7,168 nucleotides of DNA from Planctomycetaceae bacterium. Lineage in GTDB: Bacteria; Planctomycetota; Planctomycetia; Pirellulales; Thermoguttaceae. The position numbers were made by a program, and so were the translations under genes. The notes below the pieces were generated by a model. It was given only the letters and a program-made list of their open reading frames with translations. It was not told the origin of the DNA and searched no databases. Shown piece after piece: positions 1-4,807 of this stretch (its first letter is position 1; every line of letters starts with the position of its first letter). The DNA is taken from positions 1 to 7,168 of the forward strand of contig JAIRYX010000207.1 in the NCBI GenBank assembly GCA_031267635.1, written 5' to 3'.

Positions 1-53
1 AGTTTCCCTATTCAACCCAAACCTAACCGCTTTCGGCTATTTTTAGGGCATTT

Positions 54-640
54 TTACACAAAAAGTCCTGTTTTGAGGTGCATTTTCACCCAATTTTTAC
101 CCGGGTGCGTAACATGAGGTTGTATGTCTGATCGCCGCATATTACAGACTTCGCTCGGTCGCATCGCCGTAAGTAACTGCAATCGAAGCATATCAGCAAC
201 CTCTAACGGCAAATAAGGTAATACCGCTTCAACATGATTCACCGGGTCACCGGGATATCCTCACGCGGCTTGTTTTCCCGCGCCGTTCCGTACTGTAGAG
301 AAGGAACACATTTAAGCGAGTATGTAAGAGCCGGAGAAACTAATTGATACAAAACTCCCCATTTTAAAACACTGCGAAAAAAATTAATTAACTTGTTGCA
401 ATATGACCTCGCATAGCCCTTATAGACAAGGTATTGCTGATAATCGATCAAGTCCGCCGCTACAAAATTGGCAGTATCCGCGTTCGGATACGATTCCGCA
501 AGCAACTCAAATGCCTTCTTAATGTTGCTCACATCACGCGAATTTTGATGTTGCCTATGTTGAAAATAACTTTCGGCAAGCTCATACATTGATAGCACAC
601 GCGCAGGCTCATACGCCTGCTCTAAATACAGGGAATCCAT
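54..640 (-). pseudogene. Broken tyrosine recombinase (phage-type integrase), frameshifted and C-terminally truncated
   Basis: The gene reads on the minus strand in two frames. Part 1 (640 down to 239, 133 codons) looks like a SAM-like core-binding domain: an L-A-E-S-Y-F-Q-H-R-Q helix near residues 21-30, then N-K-L-I-N-F-F-R-S-V-L-K-W-G-V near 82-96, ending ...RENKPREDIPVTR. Part 2 (about 242 down to 54) resumes with V-N-H-V-E-A-V-L-P-Y-L-P and the box AMRPSEVCNMR, whose first Arg is the likely catalytic Arg I of the family. The two join cleanly if one C is restored in the short C run near 245-247 (reading ...DIPVTPVNHVEAV...), so a one-base deletion or assembly error separates them. Similarity stops around H-L-K-T at about 75; the H-x-x-R box and nucleophilic Tyr are absent. 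The N-terminal arm usual in this family also seems missing. No ribosome binding site precedes 640. Probably inactive as drawn. The family call is confident; the host inference (Planctomycetota-type integrase) rests on memory of the family. Confidence 0.8.
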
Positions 641-697
641 AGTAGAAAACAGAAAAAAAATAAGTATTGTGGAAATAGTCGCTAAGCTATCGGTTCA

Positions 698-711
698 TGT
701 GATATTTCACA
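698..711. promoter_or_regulatory. 14-base palindrome, possible operator
   Basis: TGTGA-TATT-TCACA is a perfect inverted repeat with five-base arms and a four-base centre. It lies about 60 bases upstream of the integrase remnant's start and 300 bases upstream of the ATPase-nuclease start, between divergent units. The arms resemble half-sites of CRP/FNR-type regulators, but the spacing is four rather than six bases. Binding is inference only; a palindrome this short can arise by chance. Confidence 0.2.
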
Positions 712-850
712 AACTGGGGGTATTTTATCATAATGTTAGGATTCGATCAAGAGGGGTGCTGGGATATTTTTTAGAATTTTTGGATTTTTTTTGAAAAAAG
801 GGGGGAAATTTTTTTCTGAAAAAGAAAAATTTGGTCTTGATCAGAGCTTT

Positions 851-856
851 TATAAT
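851..856 (+). promoter_or_regulatory. Candidate -10 box (TATAAT) upstream of the ATPase-nuclease gene
   Basis: A perfect TATAAT lies about 150 bases before the ATG at 1006. The best upstream partner is TTGGTC at 831-836, only 14 bases away, which is short for a sigma-70 promoter. A separate TTGACA at 935-940 has no good -10 box at the expected distance. If the TATAAT is used, the leader would be about 140 bases and would contain the hairpin at 908-925. Weak evidence in an AT-rich stretch. Confidence 0.2.
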
Positions 857-907
857 CGTTACAATCGGGCTGTTTTTAACTGGATTATTCACGGCGGATG
901 CCCGTTT

Positions 908-925
908 GCCTATCGAAAAATAGGC
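908..925 (+). repeat. Small hairpin in the putative leader of the ATPase-nuclease gene
   Basis: GCCTAT-CGAAAA-ATAGGC forms a perfect six-base-pair stem and is followed by TTTTA. It could be a weak terminator or attenuator ahead of the ATPase-nuclease gene, or simply chance structure. The stem is too short and the T run too brief for a confident terminator call. Confidence 0.25.
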
Positions 926-1005
926 TTTTACGCTTTGACATTGAAAGTATCCATCAATAGATGTGATGTACGCCTTACCCCTCCGATTTATTTTGTAGCC
1001 ATATT

Positions 1006-3072
1006 ATGTACGAAGTCGATATAAAAGATGTAATAAAAAATTATGATCTGAATGCTGAAAAAGGCTTTTTGTTTTGCCTTCTTGAGGCGATCTCAAACGC
1101 TCTCTACTGCTCTATAAAAAATTCTTCTATCCAAATAACTGTAAATATAAGAAGGCAATACACAACAAACGAAATTGTTAATGATGAAGATAATTATATT
1201 CAGTCTTTCAAAATAGAAGATAACGGTACAGGATTTATTGATGACAATTTCAAAAAATTTACACGCCAAATATATAAAACAAATCATACTTGCGGAAAAG
1301 GATTGGGAAGAGTCTCTTTTCTTAAAGTATTTAACGATATAGAAATAGAAAGCATTTTTGAGGAAAATAAAGAAATATTTCAACGAACATTTTTCTTCGG
1401 TACCGAAACAATCTCCATAGATGATAAAAAACCAATACTCCACAACACACCAAAGAAAACAACCATCGCTTTTAAAAACATTAAACCTGAATTCCAAAAA
1501 TACACCCAAAAAAATATAGACTTTTACCGCGATGAAATACTAAAACACTTCTACATTTTTTTGTATTATCTAAAAAGTGAAAATAAAAAATTTGAAATCA
1601 AATTGATAGACGATAGCGGTGACGAAACCGAACGAATCATCAATACAGCTCAACTAAATAAAGATCAATTAAATAAAGAACAATTCTATATTGAAGACAA
1701 AACAAAATTATCAGGCATATGTAACATAGTAAATTTTGAATTATGGCATATTAAAACAAAAAATATTGGTGAAAATAAGGTTTTCTATGTCGTAGACGAA
1801 AGATCAGCAGGCGAAATTGACAATATTGACCTACCATTAAAACGCTTAGAAGATAAAGAAGGAATTAGTTATTATTACAATGCTTATCTGAAATCACCTT
1901 TTTTCGGTAGATTTCTAAATGAATCAAGAACAAAACTAACTCTTCCAAGTAATAAACCCAATTCAGATCAATATATTACGGAAGAAAAAATACAAGAAAC
2001 GATAAAAGAAAAAATTAACCTATTCCTTAAATACGAACTTGAAATATTAAATAAAAAGAAAGAAAACAATGTAAGAAACATATTAAATGATAATGATAAT
2101 AAAATAACAAACAATAAAGCATATTCGTACATATTGATGGATAAAGAAAGTAAGAAAACCCTTCTTGACACAATAAAATTTAACGATCCTAACCCCAAAA
2201 TTTTATCAAAGATAAAAGACCTACACGAGAAACTTCAAGAAGAAACAGTTAAAAAAATTAATCAAACTATTCAAAAAATTCAAAAAGCAAAAAATAATAT
2301 CGACTTCAAAAAATTTGAAGATGAAATAAAAAGTCAAATTCAACAGGTTAATATGGGAAGTCTCGTTAATTTATCAAGTTATATAATGTATCGAAAATAT
2401 ATCTTGAATATTTTCAATGAAGGTATTAAATTTTATAATGAAAATAAGGTACAAAACGAAGCTTTTTTCCACAATATTCTTTTGCCTAAAAATTCAGTCA
2501 ACAGCACCGAATCAAACCTTTGGCTAATTGATGATCAATTCCTCTATTTCGATGGACAAAGCGAAGTCTCTATTGAGGATATTGAGATAAAAGGAAACAA
2601 AATAATTCGTGACTTAACAGAAGAAGAAAAAGAGATGTTAAACGAATTCAACAAAAAACGTTTACAAAATAGAATTGATCTACTCTTTTTCCCTGAAGAA
2701 AAAAAATGTATTATTATTGAATTAAAAGATCCCAAAGTCGGTTTGAATGACAATGTTTTTCAAATGGATAGATACGTTCAATATATTGCCAATTTTGTTA
2801 AACCGGAATTTTCTATAGAAGATTTCTACACATATCTCATAACCGATCAATTCAATAAATACGATAAACCAACAAATGGATACCGTAAAATTTATGGTAT
2901 TGATGGTTTTGTGAGAAACTCGGTGGATGTTAAAAGTTACGATAATGATAACCCTATCGCTAATCAATATTCGGAAGTAATACGATATACTGATATTTAT
3001 AAAAGAGCAAACAAAAGAAACAAAATATTTTTTGAAAAAATGAATCTACAATTTTCCCAACCAATAAAATAA
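1006..3072 (+). CDS. GHKL (Hsp90/MutL-like) ATPase fused to a PD-(D/E)XK nuclease-like domain
   Basis: This is a 688-residue protein. Its N-terminal part carries the GHKL signature: N box with E27 and N31 (LLEAISNAL), G1 box D72-x-G74-x-G76 (IEDNGTGF) and a glycine-rich G2 lid at 97-101 (GKGLGR). A second part (about 160-345) ends in GRFLNESRTKLTLP (301-314), like the F-L-(D/N)-E...R-T-x-F/L segment of standalone bacterial 'ATP-binding proteins' of this class. Residues 345-480 are Lys/Glu/Asn-rich and probably helical. The C-terminal domain has E485, a H489-N-I-L-L-P segment, NLWLIDD (504-510), then D558, E572-x-K574 (IIIELKDP) and Q586-x-x-x-Y590, matching a PD-(D/E)XK core of the RecB-like kind. 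The known class is usually annotated only as an ATP-binding protein; related GHKL ATPases occur in restriction-type systems. A nucleotide-gated nuclease in phage defence is inference. ATG 1006 is the only good start because the frame is closed by TGA at 964; there is no Shine-Dalgarno sequence. The gene is strikingly A-rich (9 G/C in 60 bases at 2041-2100, against 33 in 60 at 5581-5640 in the terminase), suggesting transfer. Confidence 0.85.
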   Translation: MYEVDIKDVIKNYDLNAEKGFLFCLLEAISNALYCSIKNSSIQITVNIRRQYTTNEIVNDEDNYIQSFKIEDNGTGFIDDNFKKFTRQIYKTNHTCGKGLGRVSFLKVFNDIEIESIFEENKEIFQRTFFFGTETISIDDKKPILHNTPKKTTIAFKNIKPEFQKYTQKNIDFYRDEILKHFYIFLYYLKSENKKFEIKLIDDSGDETERIINTAQLNKDQLNKEQFYIEDKTKLSGICNIVNFELWHIKTKNIGENKVFYVVDERSAGEIDNIDLPLKRLEDKEGISYYYNAYLKSPFFGRFLNESRTKLTLPSNKPNSDQYITEEKIQETIKEKINLFLKYELEILNKKKENNVRNILNDNDNKITNNKAYSYILMDKESKKTLLDTIKFNDPNPKILSKIKDLHEKLQEETVKKINQTIQKIQKAKNNIDFKKFEDEIKSQIQQVNMGSLVNLSSYIMYRKYILNIFNEGIKFYNENKVQNEAFFHNILLPKNSVNSTESNLWLIDDQFLYFDGQSEVSIEDIEIKGNKIIRDLTEEEKEMLNEFNKKRLQNRIDLLFFPEEKKCIIIELKDPKVGLNDNVFQMDRYVQYIANFVKPEFSIEDFYTYLITDQFNKYDKPTNGYRKIYGIDGFVRNSVDVKSYDNDNPIANQYSEVIRYTDIYKRANKRNKIFFEKMNLQFSQPIK

Positions 3073-3080
3073 AATTTTTA

Positions 3081-3260
3081 TCCGCCCGCCCAATGAACCC
3101 CGATTGGGCGAAAAAAATCCAAAACCAATGCGAAAAACAAGGCGTTCCGTTTTTCTTCAAACAGTGGGGAACATGGGGCGAAGACGGTAAAAAACGTAGT
3201 AAATATGCCAATGGAAATTTACTTGATGGAAAAAGATGGAACGCCAATCCCGCCCACTGA
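3081..3260 (+). pseudogene. C-terminal remnant of a phage Gp37/Gp68-like (DUF5131) protein
   Basis: The frame reads S-A-R-P-M-N-P-D-W-A, then CEKQGVPFFFKQWGTWGED, and later NLLDGKRWNANPAH before TGA at 3258-3260. The A-R-P-M-x-P-D-W start, the G-V-P-F-F-F-K-Q-W-G core and the L-L-D-G-x-x-W end are the hallmark C-terminus of the phage Gp37/Gp68 (DUF5131) family, whose members are normally roughly 230-260 residues, so about three quarters is missing. Similarity begins within eight bases of the stop of the ATPase-nuclease gene, and the frame upstream belongs to that gene, so the 5' part was lost or displaced when that gene arrived. An ATG at 3093 could start a 55-residue peptide, but nothing suggests it functions. 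The family's biochemical role is not well established. The remnant identity is confident; the mechanism of loss is inference. Confidence 0.8.
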
Positions 3261-3298
3261 AGCACTCCACCCCCAGTGGAAAGATGTCCATTATGTAT

Positions 3299-3315
3299 CA
3301 AAAAAACTTTTTTTG
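3299..3315. repeat. A7/T7 palindrome, weak hairpin
   Basis: CAAAAAAA-C-TTTTTTTG is a perfect palindrome with eight-base arms and a one-base centre, 39 bases after the DUF5131 remnant's stop. As RNA it would give only a weak A-U stem, with T-rich DNA on either strand, so it may help terminate transcription. In this AT-rich setting chance is also plausible. Confidence 0.3.
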
Positions 3316-3365
3316 TAAGGGATTTTTGTAACGAATAATGATCTCTTTACAATTATCGGCATACA

Positions 3366-3389
3366 TTTGGTTTGTCCGATATAACCAAA
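3366..3389. repeat. Seven-base inverted repeat with ten-base loop
   Basis: TTTGGTT (3366-3372) and AACCAAA (3383-3389) are perfect inverted arms around TGTCCGATAT. The right arm overlaps ATAACCA (3381-3387), which can pair instead with TGGTTAT at 3444-3450, just before a T6 run, so two alternative folds are possible. The left part also overlaps a TATCGG/CCGATA pair. It could be an attenuator-like structure, a binding site, or a remnant of a recombination site; none can be decided from sequence alone. Confidence 0.35.
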
Positions 3390-3416
3390 ACTCTAATAAT
3401 ACATTAAGAACAACAT

Positions 3417-3437
3417 AACGCGAAGGCGTTTTTGTTT
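3417..3437 (+). terminator. Putative Rho-independent terminator
   Basis: AACGC-GAAG-GCGTT forms a five-base-pair stem with a GNRA-like loop and is followed by TTTGTTTTTTTG. It lies downstream of the ATPase-nuclease gene and the DUF5131 remnant and ahead of the helix-turn-helix gene, where a transcript should end. The stem is short; pairing of ATAACCA (3381-3387) with TGGTTAT (3444-3450) would enclose it. Confidence 0.45.
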
Positions 3438-3510
3438 TTTTGCTGGTTATTTTTTCTTCTTCTCCAATCGGCAAGATTTTAAATTTTGCGTGAAATCTAA
3501 AAAAATAATT

Positions 3511-3538
3511 TTGTCAGGTTAAAAAGCTGTGTTAAATT
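3511..3538 (+). promoter_or_regulatory. Candidate sigma-70-type promoter for the phage cassette
   Basis: TTGTCA (3511-3516) is followed after 16 bases by TAAATT (3533-3538), a five-of-six and a four-of-six match to the consensus. It sits about 25 bases before the preferred ATG at 3562 of the helix-turn-helix gene, which heads a run of closely spaced genes through 6576. If it is real, the GTG at 3529 cannot be the start. Modest evidence in an AT-rich stretch. Confidence 0.35.
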
Positions 3539-3561
3539 GTTTTTCTTTTACGGGGGATGTT

Positions 3562-3813
3562 ATGTTACGCATCGCATCAATAGAGAAGGTTGAGCATTTG
3601 TTTCGTCGCGGTTTTAACATAGATGAGATTTCTAAACGGACAAAATTGAAAAAATCTATGGTTAAAAGGATTCTGCAAGATTACAAGGATTTATCGCCTT
3701 CACTTCATTTGTATGGTGAATATTTGGACCGATATAAAGCGATTCGTAAGAAGGTTGAGTCAGAGATAGCGATGGGATTACGCGAACCTTTATCCGCGAT
3801 ACCATGTCGATAA
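3562..3813 (+). CDS. Small helix-turn-helix DNA-binding protein
   Basis: This is an 83-residue protein starting MLRIASIEKVEHLF. Residues about 9-42 read as a helix-turn-helix: F-R-R-G-F-N-I-D-E-I-S-K-R-T (helix 2 and turn) followed by K-L-K-K-S-M-V-K-R-I-L as recognition helix, close in style to the HTH of resolvase-, transposase- or sigma-region-4-like proteins. The rest is charged and helical (DRYKAIRKKVESEIAMGL), with no catalytic motif. The ATG at 3562 is preferred over GTG 3529 because GGGGGA at 3552-3557 gives a ribosome binding site four bases away and the upstream region fits a promoter. Its stop at 3811 overlaps the ATG (3804) of the next small gene. As first gene of the cassette it may regulate it or assist packaging in the way small terminase subunits bind DNA; both are inference. 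The fold is seen in sequence only by pattern. Confidence 0.65.
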   Translation: MLRIASIEKVEHLFRRGFNIDEISKRTKLKKSMVKRILQDYKDLSPSLHLYGEYLDRYKAIRKKVESEIAMGLREPLSAIPCR

Positions 3814-3935
3814 CCTCAAGCCAACGGGGGGGCATAGGTACTACTTTCCCGCCGCCTCCCAAACCGGATGCGTTGGGGTTAGGGAGTGGGATTTTGTTTA
3901 TTTATTTGGGGATTTTTATACGAAAAATTAAATGA
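3804..3935 (+). CDS. 43-residue Pro-rich peptide with a membrane segment
   Basis: The frame begins at ATG 3804, inside the end of the helix-turn-helix gene (stop TAA 3811-3813), and ends with TGA 3933-3935, which shares ATGA with the start of the methyltransferase remnant at 3932. The peptide is MSITSSQRGGIGTTF, then PPPPKPD, then a hydrophobic run at about 26-39 (GSGILFIYLGIFI) and a basic end RKIK. The double overlap is typical of translationally coupled phage genes and is the main support. There is no clear ribosome binding site. A G7 run (3826-3832) lies inside and could make the frame slip-prone. No family is recognised; a small membrane-inserted protein is the only structural guess. It could be a chance open frame. 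Confidence 0.4.
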   Translation: MSITSSQRGGIGTTFPPPPKPDALGLGSGILFIYLGIFIRKIK

Positions 3936-4045
3936 TACAACAGAAAATAGAAATTGTGAACTGCACACTGTATCACGGGAATTGCTTCGAGATATTGCCT
4001 AGACTTAATATGATTGCCGCCGATGACACCATACAGCATGACTAA
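3932..4045 (+). pseudogene. N-terminal remnant of a site-specific DNA methyltransferase
   Basis: There are only 37 codons. Residues 8-26 (I-V-N-C-T-L-Y-H-G-N-C-F-E-I-L-P-R-L-N) are the characteristic opening of N6-adenine/N4-cytosine methyltransferases of the phage and restriction type, in which L-Y-x-G-D/N-C-x-x-x-L-P-x-L precedes the catalytic D-P-P-Y box. Here the D-P-P-Y box, the AdoMet-binding part and everything else are missing: after LPRLN the frame runs through M-I-A-A-D-D-T-I-Q-H-D to a stop at 4043. The simplest reading is an internal deletion joining the front to a short tail, which keeps the spacing to the next gene (five bases). The ATG overlaps the previous gene's stop (ATGA), so the original gene was probably coupled to it. 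No enzyme activity is possible. The family call rests on the short motif. Confidence 0.65.
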
Positions 4046-4050
4046 TTACA

Positions 4051-4452
4051 ATGGCAATAGACCAAACTAAAGCCTTCAAAGCATGGAGTGAATGGTTGAC
4101 TGAATTACACAAACGCGAAGCAATAAAGCACAACAATAAAACAAAAATGTCCCTTAAAACTTCCTTACCTGATGAATTTACCCAAGCTCTTAAAGAGCTT
4201 GAAAGTCTTTGTGATGCAGATATTCCAATTGATGAGCGCAAGATGCGGCTTGCCAAACGTAAAGAGCAGAATCGTTTGCTTGGGTTATATGTTAGGTCAA
4301 TAGAGGGCAAAACAGATGAACAAAATAACACTCAATCAGACGAGATTGCCGAGATTCGTCAATACCTTGAGCCGCTTAACCTCGCGCCGCATGATACGCC
4401 AACATCGGAGTTGGCGCGTTTGGCGGCGGGCAAAATTATGAACCAACAGTAA
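4051..4452 (+). CDS. Phage cassette protein of unknown function, upstream of terminase
   Basis: This is a 133-residue soluble protein, MAIDQTKAFKAWSEWLTELHK at the start, largely charged and probably helical. The middle (about 60-85) holds K-M-R-L-A-K-R-K-E-Q-N-R-L-L-G-L-Y-V-R, and the end reads IRQYLEPLNLAPHDTPTSEL then ARLAAGKIM. No enzymatic motif, signal peptide or membrane segment is seen. It starts five bases after the methyltransferase remnant and ends one base before the next ATG, so it belongs to the same transcript. By position, two genes before the terminase large subunit, it could be a small terminase subunit or packaging helper, but the sequence does not show a DNA-binding motif. 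Alternating helical, charged character alone cannot decide. Codon use is unremarkable beside its neighbours. Confidence 0.7.
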   Translation: MAIDQTKAFKAWSEWLTELHKREAIKHNNKTKMSLKTSLPDEFTQALKELESLCDADIPIDERKMRLAKRKEQNRLLGLYVRSIEGKTDEQNNTQSDEIAEIRQYLEPLNLAPHDTPTSELARLAAGKIMNQQ

Positions 4453-4453
4453 T

Positions 4454-4807
4454 ATGAACAAACAGACGTATCAGGTTTTGGACACAACGTATCATTTGCA
4501 TATTGAGTCGGATGGTTCGAGTGTGGTTGAGGTGCGGTATATAACTGACATTTGTGATGGCAGGCGTTTGCGGGTTTTTAGCGAGTATTTGAATTTTGAG
4601 GAGAAGGGCAATACGGCGGATTGGTGGGAATATTGTTCTTGTGATCCGCGACCGGTAACGAACCAACACGCAGTGGACATTGCGAATTATCATGGGTTGG
4701 CGGTAATAAAGCGGATTACGGTTGAGTATTCGACGGTAAAGCACAATTACAGGATAGTGAATCGCGAAATTGGTACAATGCCGTTGAAATTAAGTGAAAT
4801 ATGGTAA
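4454..4807 (+). CDS. Phage cassette protein of unknown function, immediately before terminase
   Basis: This is a 117-residue protein, acidic-to-neutral, predicted mixed alpha/beta: Y-H-L-H-I-E-S-D-G-S-S-V-V-E-V-R-Y-I-T-D near 13-32 looks like paired strands, followed by a D-W-W-E-Y-C-S-C-D segment (60-68) and A-V-D-I-A-N-Y-H-G-L (72-81), then another strand-rich end (ITVEYSTVKHNYRIVNREIG). No catalytic motif stands out; the Cys-x-Cys pair is too small for a zinc site alone. The W-W...A-V-x-I-A pattern resembles tails of planctomycete phage-associated proteins remembered from helicase-linked genes, but this is not enough to name it. It starts one base after the previous stop and overlaps the terminase start by seven bases, so translational coupling to terminase is likely. 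It may be a packaging accessory factor by position only. Confidence 0.7.
   Translation: MNKQTYQVLDTTYHLHIESDGSSVVEVRYITDICDGRRLRVFSEYLNFEEKGNTADWWEYCSCDPRPVTNQHAVDIANYHGLAVIKRITVEYSTVKHNYRIVNREIGTMPLKLSEIW

Larger units (their letters stand above)
641..1005. other. Non-coding gap between the integrase remnant and the ATPase-nuclease gene
   Basis: No convincing gene is seen here. The region is rich in homopolymers: A8 near 653, T8 near 785, G6 near 798 and T7 near 809. A frame stays open from a TTG at 791 to 1024, but it has no ribosome binding site and starts in the homopolymer block, so it is not called. The gap separates divergent units and should hold the control signals for the ATPase-nuclease gene; three weak candidates (a 14-base palindrome, a TATAAT and a hairpin) are listed separately. 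Confidence 0.6.
3261..3561. other. Non-coding stretch with clustered inverted repeats
   Basis: No gene is visible across about 300 bases. The stretch has an A7/T7 palindrome (3299-3315), a TATCGG/CCGATA pair (3354-3359 with 3376-3381), a seven-base inverted repeat (3366-3389), an outer pair ATAACCA (3381-3387) with TGGTTAT (3444-3450), a terminator-like hairpin (3417-3437) and a promoter candidate (3511-3538). It separates the ATPase-nuclease/DUF5131 part from the phage cassette and probably ends one transcript and starts the next. A GTG at 3529 could extend the next gene upstream but would overlap the promoter candidate. Confidence 0.6.

Noticed and set aside
24..45. TAACCG-CTTT-CGGCTA followed by T5 as a terminator
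   Set aside because: The stem contains a mismatch on the plus strand and only three strong pairs; on the minus strand no T run follows.
935..963. TTGACA with TAGATG 17 bases downstream as the ATPase-nuclease promoter
   Set aside because: The -35 is perfect but the -10 matches the consensus at only about half its positions.
791..1024. 77-codon plus-strand frame starting TTG in the gap before the ATPase-nuclease gene
   Set aside because: It starts in a homopolymer block, has no ribosome binding site, overlaps the next gene's start, and the peptide shows no domain or composition of a real protein.
2960..3301. 113-codon minus-strand frame across the ATPase end and DUF5131 remnant
   Set aside because: It is the complement of two recognisable plus-strand coding stretches and has a Phe/Cys-rich composition typical of a shadow.
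3529..3561. GTG at 3529 as the start of the helix-turn-helix gene
   Set aside because: It overlaps the promoter candidate and lacks a ribosome binding site, whereas ATG 3562 has GGGGGA four bases upstream.
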